64,000 bases of DNA from CAZMGV01 sp964565925. Lineage in GTDB: Bacteria > JAGRBM01 > JAHCIT01. Under the pieces are notes generated by a model. The model was not told where the DNA came from and did no database searches. It saw nothing but the letters and a program-made list of their open reading frames with translations. Where the stretch lies: assembly GCA_964565925.1 (NCBI GenBank), contig CAZMGV010000023.1:1-64000 (forward strand), read 5' to 3'. This document shows, one piece after another, positions 1 through 8,305 of the stretch. Each line of letters opens with the position of its first letter. The first letter of the stretch is position 1. The translations under genes were made by a program, and so were the position numbers.

Positions 1-81
1 TTTGGTTCCTCAAAACCCAAAAACATATTTTAATTACCCCAGCCCCCCCCCCCTCTCTTCATCCCTGATCGCCCCGCTCGC

Positions 82-109
82 AGTCCCTTCTTTGAGGAGG
101 GGACTTTTT
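82..109 (+). terminator. Rho-independent terminator of an upstream + strand gene
   Basis: A 9-bp stem (82-90 with 97-105, one G-U pair) and a 6-nt loop are followed directly by a T run to 109. It probably ends a transcript that enters from outside the window. Confidence 0.6.
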
Positions 110-222
110 CCAAGCTCTCTTCTTCTCTGGAATGAAGAGGGTGCCGCCGAAGGTGGCGGGAGATGGCGTCGCCTGTTTCTTCTGCCAACGCACCCGGTTT
201 TGACAAGGGGGCAAAACCGTCG

Positions 223-268
223 TGGCCCTAAATGGCCCTAAATGGCCCTAAATGAGCCTAAATGGACC
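223..268. repeat. 10-bp direct tandem repeat, about 4.5 copies
   Basis: The unit TGGCCCTAAA is repeated exactly three times from 223 to 252. A variant copy (TGAGCCTAAA) and a partial copy follow. It lies downstream of the msrQ stop codon and is not coding. Confidence 0.85.
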
Positions 269-362
269 CAGCGGCGCGAAGCGGAAATGAATCATTACGA
301 GGAGTTAGGGCCTCAAATGTTACAAATTAACGTGACTTTTAATGCGACAAGCGAACGGGTGT

Positions 363-965
363 TCAGCGCCACCACCCCGGTACGCGTGCCGCCAGGAGCG
401 CGATCAGCGCCGCCATATACATGGCGGGGTAGGTGACATCTGCTTTGACGAGCCACCAGTAGTGAACGGTTCCGAGAAAGGCCGATAAGTAAACGAGCCG
501 GTGCAGCCGGGTCCAGTTTTTCCCAAGACGCCGGATCATCCCTCGGGTCGAAGTGACGGCGAGCGGGATCATCAGCGTAAACGCTGCGGCACCGGCGGTG
601 ATAAACGGCCGCTTGATGACGTCTTTGACGATTTCGTTCCAGTCGAAGAACTTGTCGAGCCACAGGAACGTGAACAGGTGCAGCACGCCCCAGGCGAACG
701 CCCAGAGCCCGAACGGCTTGCGGCACTGAATCAGTTCGGGCCGCTTCAGGTATTTCCGCAGCGGCGAGACGGCGAGCGTCACGAGCAGAAGGATCAGGCA
801 CCAGTCGCCGGTCCAGTGGGTGATCTTCTCGATCGGATTCGCGCCGAGGTGCCGGCGCAGAGCCTGGACAACCAGCCAGAGCACCGGAACAACCGGCGCC
901 GCCAGCGCGATCCGGTGGAATAACTTCCCGCTGGAGGGTGCGGCTGCAGTGTTCCGGTCAGGCAC
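363..965 (-). CDS. msrQ: MsrQ, haem-binding membrane subunit of the MsrPQ system
   Basis: MsrQ (YedZ) is the inner-membrane b-type haem protein that passes quinone-derived electrons to periplasmic MsrP for repair of oxidised methionine. The 200-residue product has about six hydrophobic segments. It carries the family His motifs in THWTGDW, GVLHLFTFLW, RLHRLVYL and GTVHYWW, as expected for ferric-reductase-like haem ligands. The frame stays open upstream, but the part before residue 1 is antisense-like sequence overlapping msrP. The GTG at 965 lies two bases after the msrP stop codon and gives a product of normal family length, so I chose it. The gene is almost certainly co-transcribed and translationally coupled with msrP. 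Confidence 0.9.
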   Translation of the reverse strand: MPDRNTAAAPSSGKLFHRIALAAPVVPVLWLVVQALRRHLGANPIEKITHWTGDWCLILLLVTLAVSPLRKYLKRPELIQCRKPFGLWAFAWGVLHLFTFLWLDKFFDWNEIVKDVIKRPFITAGAAAFTLMIPLAVTSTRGMIRRLGKNWTRLHRLVYLSAFLGTVHYWWLVKADVTYPAMYMAALIALLAARVPGWWR

Positions 966-967
966 GG

Positions 968-1930
968 TCAGAAATATTTCTTCAGGTCCATGCCCTTGTA
1001 GAGAGAGGCGACCTGATCGGCGTAGCCGTTGAACGGGAGCGTCTTGCGCTTGAGGAAGTCGCCGATCCGCCGTTCCGACGACTGGCTCCAGCGTGGGTGA
1101 TCGACGTCCGGGTTCACGTTGGAATAGAAGCCGTATTCGTTCGGCGCAGACATGTACCAGGTCGTCTGCGGCTGGGTTTCCTGAAGCCGGATCTTCACGA
1201 TCGACTTGATCCCCTTGAAGCCGTATTTCCAAGGGACCACCAGCCGCAGCGGCGCGCCGTTCTGGTTGGGTAGCGTTTCGCCGTACATCCCCACGGCCAG
1301 CAGTGTGAGCGGGTGCATCGCCTCGTCCATCCGTAGCGCTTCGCGGTACGGCCACTCGAGCACGTAGCTCTTTTGACCGGGCATTTCGGCTGGCGCCATT
1401 TTGGTTTCAAAATAAACGTATTTGGCGCGGGATGTCGGCTCGAACCGTTTCAGCAGGTCGCCGAGCGGGAAGCCCACCCACGGAATGACCATGCTCCAGG
1501 CCTCGACGCACCGGTGGCGGTAGACCCGCTCCTCAAGTGCATGGGGTTTCAGGATGTCTTCCAGCGAATAGTCGCCCGGTTTGGCGACTTCCCCTTCGAT
1601 CTTCACGGTCCACGGGGAGGTTTTGAGCGTGTGGGCGTTCTCGGCGGGGTCTTCCTTGCCGGTGCCGAACTCGTAGAAGTTGTTGTACGTCGTGGCGTCT
1701 TCGTATTTCGTCTGATCTTCGCCGGGATCGAACCTCGCGTTCTTGATCACTCCGGAGAGCTTGCGCCCTCTCTGGGCACCAGCGCGGACCACCGACGCGC
1801 CGCCGAGCAGCAGGCCGCCCGCGGCAATCCCCATCCCCTGCAGGATTTCGCGGCGGTTCCGGTAGACCTCGCGGGGTGTGATTTCGGCACTGGGAATGTG
1901 ACCTGCAAGATCGCGCAATTTACGGCTCAT
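968..1930 (-). CDS. msrP: MsrP, periplasmic molybdopterin methionine-sulfoxide reductase
   Basis: MsrP (YedY) is a Tat-exported Mo-molybdopterin enzyme that reduces methionine sulfoxide in periplasmic proteins. The 320-residue product opens with a twin-arginine signal (RNRREILQGMGIAAGG, R26-R27). The molybdenum-ligand cysteine lies in YRHRCVEAW, about Cys141. The rest reads as the sulfite-oxidase fold, with PWVGFPLGDLL and the VPWKYGFKGIKSI block. An in-frame ATG lies 39 bases upstream at 1969. I prefer 1930 because AAAGG sits at the usual distance before it, while the upstream ATG has no ribosome-binding site. msrQ follows directly. Confidence 0.93.
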   Translation of the reverse strand: MSRKLRDLAGHIPSAEITPREVYRNRREILQGMGIAAGGLLLGGASVVRAGAQRGRKLSGVIKNARFDPGEDQTKYEDATTYNNFYEFGTGKEDPAENAHTLKTSPWTVKIEGEVAKPGDYSLEDILKPHALEERVYRHRCVEAWSMVIPWVGFPLGDLLKRFEPTSRAKYVYFETKMAPAEMPGQKSYVLEWPYREALRMDEAMHPLTLLAVGMYGETLPNQNGAPLRLVVPWKYGFKGIKSIVKIRLQETQPQTTWYMSAPNEYGFYSNVNPDVDHPRWSQSSERRIGDFLKRKTLPFNGYADQVASLYKGMDLKKYF

Positions 1931-1953
1931 GTTTGTACCTTTACGTATGACTG

Positions 1954-1986
1954 ACGGTTGATTGGTCATTTAACACGGCCAACCGT
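1954..1986. promoter_or_regulatory. Inverted repeat between divergent msrP and channel gene
   Basis: ACGGTTG (1954-1960) and its perfect complement CAACCGT (1980-1986) flank a 19-nt spacer in the only intergenic gap shared by msrPQ and the mscS-like gene. The arrangement is operator-like, but no regulator is known and it could be chance. Confidence 0.3.
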
Positions 1987-2034
1987 TACATTCCCGTTCG
2001 ACAGGGCGGACTGAAAACCGCCGGGAGCAACCAG

Positions 2035-3114
2035 ATGGAACACCTCAAGAATATCCTTTCCGGCAATACCTATGACCACTGGGCTGTCCTGCTGGTGGCG
2101 AGCGCCATTCTGTATACGGCGCTTGAATTCACCCGTTCACTGGCCGGGCGGCATCTGAAGCGGCTGGCCGAAAAGACCGACACGATCTGGGACGACCTCT
2201 TTGCCGAACTGGTTATCCAGACCCGGCACTGGTTCCTGGTAACGGTGGCGGTGGCGGTTTGCGCTTCCTTCATCGAACTGCCTGCGAAGCCCGAAAAAAT
2301 TCTCCGGACCGTGGCGACCATTATCGCCTTCGGGCAGGTGGGCCTGTGGGGCAATCTCGGTGTCCGGCAGTGGGTCGCTCTGAAATCCGGAACGACACAG
2401 TCGAGTCTGACCGGCTACAAGGTGCTCGGAATTCTCGGGCGCATCTTCCTGTGGTCGATCATCCTGCTGGTGACCCTCGACAATCTGGGTGTGAACGTGA
2501 CGGGACTGGTGGCGGGTCTCGGTGTGGGCGGCATCGCGGTCGCCCTGGCCGTCCAGAGCATCCTCGGGGATATTTTCTGTTCGATCACCATTCTTCTCGA
2601 CAAGCCGTTCGAGGTCGGGGACACGATCAGCGTCGGCGATATTACCGGCGAGGTGATCCAGGTCGGTATCAAGACGACCAGACTCCGGAGTGTACATGGC
2701 CATGAAGTGGTCCTATCGAACGCCGATCTCGTGGGCAGCCGGATCAACAACTTCCGCCGGATGAACGAGCGGCGGGTGCTCGCGGCGCTGGGCGTGACCT
2801 ACGGTCTGGCGCCGGATAAAATCGAGCGGATTCCGCAGATCCTGCGGGAGATTGTTATGGCGGAGCCGCGCGCCCGCTTCGAGCGGTCCCATTTCAGGGA
2901 CTTCGGGGATTCGGCGCTCAATTTCGAGACGGTCTATTTCGTGCTGGACCGGGACTACAAGGTGTACATGGAGGTCCAGCAGAAGGTGAACCTGGAGGTA
3001 TACCGCCGGTTCAGTAAGGAAGGGATCGAGTTCGCGTACCCGACACAAACCGTGTACGTGAACCAGCCGGCGCCGACGGTTCCGGCGTCAGGCCAGAAAC
3101 CCCGCGACGCCTGA
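2035..3114 (+). CDS. MscS-family mechanosensitive channel
   Basis: This is a small-conductance mechanosensitive channel homologue that would release solutes under hypo-osmotic stress in the inner membrane. The 359-residue product has about four membrane helices. The pore helix is the diagnostic stretch GLGVGGIAVALAVQ followed by SILGDIFCSITILLDKPF. The cytoplasmic beta domain follows, with FEVGDTISVGDITGEV and the VLSNADLVGSRINNF segment. A GGGAG ribosome-binding site lies 8 nt before the ATG. The gene is divergent from msrPQ and convergent with the nitroreductase gene, with only nine bases between the two stop codons. Confidence 0.92.
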   Translation: MEHLKNILSGNTYDHWAVLLVASAILYTALEFTRSLAGRHLKRLAEKTDTIWDDLFAELVIQTRHWFLVTVAVAVCASFIELPAKPEKILRTVATIIAFGQVGLWGNLGVRQWVALKSGTTQSSLTGYKVLGILGRIFLWSIILLVTLDNLGVNVTGLVAGLGVGGIAVALAVQSILGDIFCSITILLDKPFEVGDTISVGDITGEVIQVGIKTTRLRSVHGHEVVLSNADLVGSRINNFRRMNERRVLAALGVTYGLAPDKIERIPQILREIVMAEPRARFERSHFRDFGDSALNFETVYFVLDRDYKVYMEVQQKVNLEVYRRFSKEGIEFAYPTQTVYVNQPAPTVPASGQKPRDA

Positions 3115-3123
3115 TGCAAAATC

Positions 3124-4161
3124 TCAAAGCGAGATGAATTCGCGCAGCGGCCGTCTGCTGGTGGCGGGTACCGATGGACCGTATCCCAGACGGACAATGG
3201 CGACGGGGCGGCCGTCACCGAGTCCGAATCCGGCAGCGGTTATCTTGCGGACTTCTGGCACCTGGCACGGTGCATTGTGGTAGGCGCTGGCGATTCCGAA
3301 CTGGGTGGCCAGAAGTTGCAGCCTCTCCAGGCTTCGCCCGGCCGCGATCCAGTTTTTACGGGAGTCTTCCCTGACGGAAACGATTGCCAGATGCGGCGAG
3401 CTTGCGATAGCCGCCAGATCAAGTTCTGCCTGCTGTTCGGGCGTCGAATACTGACGGATGTATTTGCGGCCCATTCCGGCACGGAGCTTGGGTACCCGCA
3501 CGGCGTCCGGGACCAGCCCGTCCATCAGCCGTTCGGCGTTACGTTCCGTGAAGCGGGACCATTTGAGGAATTCGTCGAGGAAGCCGGGCTGGTTTCTCTG
3601 GTGTGCGTGAGCATCCAGATACAGCTTGCGGATGAGTTCCGCGTGCGCGGCAGGCTCGGTAAAGTTGACGAGAACGCCGTCCGTCGAGACGGATTGCTCA
3701 AGGGCCGCCAGCCGGTTCGCGGCTACCGGTTCGGAGCTGTAGTGAGAGCGGTTCGTCCGGCGCGAGCGGATGGTTCTGGGCTCGATGAGATCGGGGAAAC
3801 CGCCCGGGAGCAGACGGATCCGGACTCCGGTTTCCTGGCCGGTTTCGCCCAGCAGCGTCGCAGCCGCCGCAAACTCCATATGCGAAGCGGCAACCAGCAT
3901 ATTTTCGACGACGGCGCCCAGACTCAGAAACAGTTCGCGGCCGTCCGGATCGATGACCGGGCGTGCCCGGGACCAGTCGGCGAGTACGTTTATGGCGCCG
4001 GGTTCCGGCAACGAGAACTTCCAGGGCTGGGAGTTGTACCCGGATGGTGCCAGCATGCCTGCGCGCAGGATCGGGTCAGCCGGATTTCGCGGAATGATGA
4101 CGCGGGTGGAGCCTTTCAGACTCCACGGCGAGGACAGTTCTCTGGTTGTGGTAACTTCCAT
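3124..4161 (-). CDS. Acg-like nitroreductase-fold protein
   Basis: The N-terminal block LRAGMLAPSGYNSQPW, with LADWSRARPVIDPDGRE and LSLGAVVENMLVAA following, matches the FMN-binding nitroreductase fold. It is closest to the Acg (Rv2032) branch, whose members often bind FMN without proven reductase activity. A typical C-terminal nitroreductase half follows (AAGRSLERLQLLATQFGIAS, then VAIVRLGYGP). Length is 345 residues, within the range of this double-domain branch. No signal peptide is evident. Substrate is unknown, so the enzymatic role is inferred from family only. Confidence 0.8.
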   Translation of the reverse strand: MEVTTTRELSSPWSLKGSTRVIIPRNPADPILRAGMLAPSGYNSQPWKFSLPEPGAINVLADWSRARPVIDPDGRELFLSLGAVVENMLVAASHMEFAAAATLLGETGQETGVRIRLLPGGFPDLIEPRTIRSRRTNRSHYSSEPVAANRLAALEQSVSTDGVLVNFTEPAAHAELIRKLYLDAHAHQRNQPGFLDEFLKWSRFTERNAERLMDGLVPDAVRVPKLRAGMGRKYIRQYSTPEQQAELDLAAIASSPHLAIVSVREDSRKNWIAAGRSLERLQLLATQFGIASAYHNAPCQVPEVRKITAAGFGLGDGRPVAIVRLGYGPSVPATSRRPLREFISL

Positions 4162-4407
4162 AGCCGCACGCTCCCTTCCATCGGAATTAACGGATGCGAA
4201 TGCCAGCCTATACCCCGTTTTGAGACGGGTTTATGACGGAAGGCATGGCGCCGGGTGTGTTATCAGGAAACACTGTCATTACAGCCGGTTGGGGCGGCCG
4301 TTCCGAAAAGCGTCACAAAAATGTCGCTTTTCCTGATTCGGGAAATCGCGATTTGGCGGGCCGTCCCGGTTGTTAGCCGCCGGGCACCGGCATAGGTTCC
4401 GGAAGTT

Positions 4408-4776
4408 ATGGCAGTAAAAGTCATGGTCATCGACGATAACGAATCGGCGCGCAAGTTTGCGGTGCTCGCGGTCAAACGCGCGCTCCCGGATGCGGAGGTG
4501 CAGACCGCCGGGAACGGAATCGAGGCCCGCGAACAGTCTTCCAGCTTCAAGCCGGACGCAATGGTGCTCGACTACATGATGCCCAAGCTCGACGGCTGGA
4601 AATTTCTTGAAGAGGTCCGTGCGAGCGACTGGGGCAAGCGCACGCCTGTGCTGTTCTACAGCGCACTGGACCTGCGCCGCGATATTTCCAAGATTCCCAG
4701 GACCGTTTTTCTGCGCAAGCCGTCTACGCTCGACGAGTTTGTCGCCGCGTTCCAGAAAGTCGCTGCGATGCGGTGA
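4408..4776 (+). CDS. Single-domain response regulator (CheY-like receiver)
   Basis: This is a 122-residue stand-alone receiver domain. The acidic pair is D9-D10, the phospho-acceptor is D55 in LDYMMPKLDGW, the conserved Ser/Thr position is S85 and the conserved Lys is K104 in FLRKP. There is no output domain, so it should act by phosphorylation-dependent protein binding or as a phosphorelay intermediate. No kinase gene is adjacent; the nearest is the hybrid kinase at 8306, separated by genes on the other strand. A second in-frame ATG at 4423 is possible as the start. Confidence 0.9.
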   Translation: MAVKVMVIDDNESARKFAVLAVKRALPDAEVQTAGNGIEAREQSSSFKPDAMVLDYMMPKLDGWKFLEEVRASDWGKRTPVLFYSALDLRRDISKIPRTVFLRKPSTLDEFVAAFQKVAAMR

Positions 4777-4782
4777 CCTGTT

Positions 4783-6234
4783 TCAGGGCCGGGAGCCGCG
4801 GACCGCGCCCAGGGCTTCCGAGGCCATCCGCCGGATCGCGGCCGTGCTTCCCGATACCGTCAGCTGTTCAAGCGCTATGGCCGCCTGCGAACCGGAGGGG
4901 CCGATCTCCTTGAGAGCCCAGGCCGCGCCGTAAACCGTGCGCCAGTCGCCCAGCGCCTCGGTCAGCGCCGGGACGGCTTCCGGGTCCTTGATCTTTCCAA
5001 GCGCCTGAGCGGCGTCTTCGTTTCCGTGCTTGAGCGAGGAAATCAGGGCCGGCACCGAGGGTCTCGCGGCGGGTCCCATGAGCGCCAGTGCCCGGGCCGC
5101 GGAACGGCGGACCTTTAGGTCATCATCCAGAAGGGTGGCATCGAGAGCGGAAAGCGCGGACGGGTCGCCGATCGCGCCCAGCGCCTCGATGGCGGCCATC
5201 CGTAGCTCGGGGTTCTCGCTCTTTCCGGTACGGGCCGACAGTTCCGGCACGGCCGGCCGGGCATCGGGTCCGATCTTGCCCAGCGCCCGCGCACAGGCGA
5301 TCTGCTGGGCGGTGCTGGAGTCCTTGAGTCCGGCGGCGAGCGCCGGTGCCGCCGACCGGGCCGACGGTCCCAGGGCGGCGAGCGCCCGGGCCGCCTTCTG
5401 GCGGTCCGACAGTTCCGGCGACGCCAGCATCGCGGTCCAGGCTTCCGTGTCATGGTTCTCGGCCGCCGCTACCTGGGCCGCGGACTGTGCAGGAGCCGAA
5501 GCGGCATTTACCCGGATCGTGAACGGCGGGAGCGTGGCGGGCGGCGAATTGCCGTCGGTGACGGCAATCATGATCCGCTCGTAGCTGCCGGTGTTTTCCG
5601 CCGACGGCGTTCCGGACAGTTTCCCGGTGGCGGCGTCGAATACCGCCCACGGCGGCTTGTTTGCCACCGCGAACCGGAGCTGGTCGCCGCTTGCCACATC
5701 GGGGTCCGAGGCCACCGGAATAAATTCGTACTGGCTGCCGGCGTCTATTCCGGCCGGAGGCACGCCGGAGATTACAGGGGGAGTGTTCCGCCCGATTACT
5801 TTGATCGTAAAGGGATCGAGGGAGGCCGTCAGCCCGTTGTTGCTGACGACGGAAATCTCGATATTCGGATACACACCGAGATCGTCTTTGCCGGGACGGC
5901 CGGATATTCCGCCGGATTTCGGATTGAAGGCCAGCCACCGGGGCAGGTTTCTGGCCGAGAACCGGAGCGTATCTTTTCCGGAAGCGCCGGTGACGACAGG
6001 CACGAAATGAATATCGGTTCCTTCGTTCACATGCGACGGCGGCGCGCCTTCGATGTGAAAAGCCGGTACCGGCGGTGGACTGTTCACTGCCGTAACGGCG
6101 GGCGGCGTGGCGGGCTTTTCGTGCTGGCAGGCGGTAACCGGGAGCAGGGCAAGTGACAGGCAAACGAGCGCCGCAGCAATGCCGGGCGGCAGTGCGAATA
6201 TCCCCAAACCCCGTTTGTCGAACTGGCGGAACAC
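4783..6234 (-). CDS. Lipoprotein with two Ig-like (He_PIG-type) domains and HEAT repeats
   Basis: The 483-residue product begins with a signal peptide ending in a VTAC lipobox followed by Q, so it is probably an outer-membrane lipoprotein. Two putative Ig-like domains follow, each with the pattern LPRWLAFNPKSGGISGRPG or PWAVFDAATGKLSGTPS. After an Ala-rich linker come about six HEAT or PBS-lyase-type helical repeats (for example KAARALAALGPSARSAAPAL and KVRRSAARALALMGPAARPS). I chose the GTG at 6234 because GGAGG precedes it and it gives a clean signal peptide; the frame is open to 6315. Such proteins are generally protein-binding scaffolds; no partner can be named. The gene is convergent with the receiver gene, with six bases between stop codons. 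Confidence 0.75.
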   Translation of the reverse strand: MFRQFDKRGLGIFALPPGIAAALVCLSLALLPVTACQHEKPATPPAVTAVNSPPPVPAFHIEGAPPSHVNEGTDIHFVPVVTGASGKDTLRFSARNLPRWLAFNPKSGGISGRPGKDDLGVYPNIEISVVSNNGLTASLDPFTIKVIGRNTPPVISGVPPAGIDAGSQYEFIPVASDPDVASGDQLRFAVANKPPWAVFDAATGKLSGTPSAENTGSYERIMIAVTDGNSPPATLPPFTIRVNAASAPAQSAAQVAAAENHDTEAWTAMLASPELSDRQKAARALAALGPSARSAAPALAAGLKDSSTAQQIACARALGKIGPDARPAVPELSARTGKSENPELRMAAIEALGAIGDPSALSALDATLLDDDLKVRRSAARALALMGPAARPSVPALISSLKHGNEDAAQALGKIKDPEAVPALTEALGDWRTVYGAAWALKEIGPSGSQAAIALEQLTVSGSTAAIRRMASEALGAVRGSRP

Positions 6235-6426
6235 GACGACAACCCCTCCGTGGGGTCCCATCGACAGGACACAGGACCAATGTGACCGGTTCGGCGCCCC
6301 CCGGCGCCTTCCCATACCATTAAAGAGAAGCCGGTCTAGGGGTGTCTAGTAAAGAGTTCCGAAGAAATAAGAGAAAACGGGCTGTTTCATCCGATCTGTT
6401 TCAGGAAGGAACGAACGTCTCTGTCA

Positions 6427-7368
6427 TTACCGGGCTTTCGGTGCAGTGGTCAGCCGGACACAGACCGACGGTTTCGACAGATCAAAGGAACCCGGCTGCC
6501 CCGCGTCCTTCAGCGGATACAGTCCTATTGTGACAGCGAACCGGCCGGTTTCACCGTTCGGGGGCCGCCAGACGGCAAGTGCTCTTACATGCGGGTCGCC
6601 GGTAAACATGGGCCGCTTGTAGAGGACCGACGCGCGGTCGAAATACCAGCGGGCGGGATGCTCACCGGTGGCCGCCAGCGCGTCCGTGGCGATGTCCTCG
6701 GCCGCCCGGATGTAGTCCATGGCGTGAACATGCTGGTTCGGATCGGTCCGGTTGTAACTCCAGTATTTCGCGCGTTCGTCGCGGTAGTCGGTGACTTTCT
6801 GCGAGAACGCCTCAGGCGGACGGAGGATCTCCTCCTGCTGGACGAAGTGGATTGACCGGCCGGGAAGTTTTTTGCTGAAGCCGAGGTCGTCCGGCAGTTC
6901 CCGGACACGGCGCTGGTCGGGAGGTGCGCTGATACGGGTGAGCACATGGTCGATCTGAAGCGTGCCGGCATGGATCCGGTCGCGGGGTTCCGGCTTGCGG
7001 CTGAAGCTGCCGTCCGAGGGGACACAGCTGACCCGCATCTCCCCGTGACTGATGATCCGGGGGTCGTCCCCGGGCGATCTCCCCAGTTCCAGCCTGACGT
7101 CGACGCGGGCCGCAAGCGTTCGCGGCATGACAACGGCGGCGTCCGTTACGGCCAGGTCCATGTGGTAAATGATGCCCGCCATTCCCGTCCTCACACGGTA
7201 CTCCGCGTCGAACAGGGACTTCTGGAACACAGGCCAGTGAACCGGCGCGCAGATGCGCAACAGGGAGTCCAGCTTGATCGAGCAGGTCTCGGTCAGGTCT
7301 TCGAAGGTATAGGAGGTATCCGCGGAAGCGGTGTGGATTTCGTCGGGGTCCCGGAATCGTTCGCTCAT
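6427..7368 (-). CDS. Uncharacterised protein, possible double-hotdog fold
   Basis: The product has 313 residues and no signal peptide or membrane segment. I do not firmly recognise the family. The C-terminal half has DPNQHVHAMDYIRAAED and then ARWYFDRASVLYKRPMFTGD. These resemble the D-x-N-x-HV-Y and Y-x-R-P-x-x-x-GD patterns of hotdog-fold thioesterases and dehydratases. The N-terminal half could be a second, degenerate hotdog, which would fit an acyl-ACP thioesterase-like double domain. The function remains open. It lies downstream of the hemerythrin gene on the same strand with a 48-bp gap, so the two may be co-transcribed. Confidence 0.5.
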   Translation of the reverse strand: MSERFRDPDEIHTASADTSYTFEDLTETCSIKLDSLLRICAPVHWPVFQKSLFDAEYRVRTGMAGIIYHMDLAVTDAAVVMPRTLAARVDVRLELGRSPGDDPRIISHGEMRVSCVPSDGSFSRKPEPRDRIHAGTLQIDHVLTRISAPPDQRRVRELPDDLGFSKKLPGRSIHFVQQEEILRPPEAFSQKVTDYRDERAKYWSYNRTDPNQHVHAMDYIRAAEDIATDALAATGEHPARWYFDRASVLYKRPMFTGDPHVRALAVWRPPNGETGRFAVTIGLYPLKDAGQPGSFDLSKPSVCVRLTTAPKAR

Positions 7369-7416
7369 GGCGGCCCGATCTTAGCCGGTTGTTTCTGAAA
7401 AGTGTCGATCCCGGAT

Positions 7417-8142
7417 CTATGCCCCCTCGGGTGTAAACTTGCCGAGCTCGTAGATCCCCAGCTGCTTTTCCAGCCCGGCGATCTGCTCGATAACCCCTTC
7501 AAACCCCTGCTTCCCGAGCTGGGCATGTTCACGCTGCTCGAACTGGTCCCCCAGCCGGTCGTATTCCCTGGGGGCGATGAGTTCCTTGAAAGCCGGATAG
7601 ATGAGGGTGTCCTCACGGGCTTCATGGGGGCGGTACATCCGTACATATGAAGCGATGGCCGTCCCCAGTTCAGCCTGGTTGCCGAGGTTTGTCATGACCG
7701 GCGGGGCCGACAGGGTGATAATCGTGGTCGTGAGGTTTCGCCCGGCAAGATGCTGAGTGCGAAGCACGCGCACGAGATCTTCTTCCTTATGGGCCTTTTC
7801 CAGCCGGGGGAAGATGAACTCCTCTTCCAGCTTTTCGTGATAGCTCTCGATGAAATCCCGGACGAGGGTGGCGGATTTCTTCAGAATATCGGGATTGAAA
7901 TCGTTGATGTTCTTGCTGTTGAGGCGGCGCCGGCACTCCTCGTAGATCAGCAGAATCCGGTTAAGCGCTCCGTGCTCCCGCATCAGGTCTTCCACCGCGG
8001 AAACCGTGTCGGTTTTTTTGGGTTCCTTTTTCCCTGCGGCCGCGTACGTCCGGTCGGGCCCGGCCGTAAGGACCGCTGCCGCGCCGGCTATTGCCGCGCC
8101 GCTGAACAGGGAACGCCGCTTGAAAAATTTATTTGATCCCAT
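7417..8142 (-). CDS. Exported hemerythrin HHE-domain protein
   Basis: Hemerythrin-like proteins bind a di-iron centre in a four-helix bundle and are used in oxygen or NO sensing, iron handling or stress repair. The iron-ligand pattern is visible as REHGALNRI, ESYHEKLEEEFIFPRL (H-x3-E-E), TQHLAGRNL and RPHEAREDTLIYPAF (H-x3-E-D). The N terminus (NKFFKRRSLFSGAAIAGAAA) is a probable twin-arginine or lipoprotein-free signal peptide, which suggests a periplasmic location. The product has 241 residues. It is divergent from the hybrid kinase gene, with a 163-bp gap. Confidence 0.88.
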   Translation of the reverse strand: MGSNKFFKRRSLFSGAAIAGAAAVLTAGPDRTYAAAGKKEPKKTDTVSAVEDLMREHGALNRILLIYEECRRRLNSKNINDFNPDILKKSATLVRDFIESYHEKLEEEFIFPRLEKAHKEEDLVRVLRTQHLAGRNLTTTIITLSAPPVMTNLGNQAELGTAIASYVRMYRPHEAREDTLIYPAFKELIAPREYDRLGDQFEQREHAQLGKQGFEGVIEQIAGLEKQLGIYELGKFTPEGA

Positions 8143-8305
8143 GGTCGTGCCTTCGTCGGGTGAGTTCCTCGATTATGCGCCCGGTGGCGGGCGGTTACCA
8201 GACGGAACTGGCGATTCGGAGAAATTATTGCCCGGGACCTTTTGTTCCGGTTGCGTAGCGAATTTGGTTTGCCGAAGTTATACTCGGCCCGTTACCCGAG
8301 GAAAT

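Larger units (their letters stand above)
1..362. other. Gene-free leading region
   Basis: No convincing gene is seen before the msrQ stop codon at 363. The stretch holds a run of C around 38-52, a hairpin terminator at 82-109 and a 10-bp tandem repeat at 223-268. Short open frames here have no coding-like composition or recognisable product. Confidence 0.6.

Noticed and set aside
966..1355. Upstream extension of the msrQ frame
   Set aside because: This part overlaps msrP in another frame and is low-complexity Arg/Pro/Gly-rich, while the GTG at 965 gives a normal-length MsrQ.
8006..8305. Upstream in-frame extension of the hybrid histidine kinase
   Set aside because: It overlaps the hemerythrin gene antisense, has no ribosome-binding site and encodes no membrane or sensor domain.
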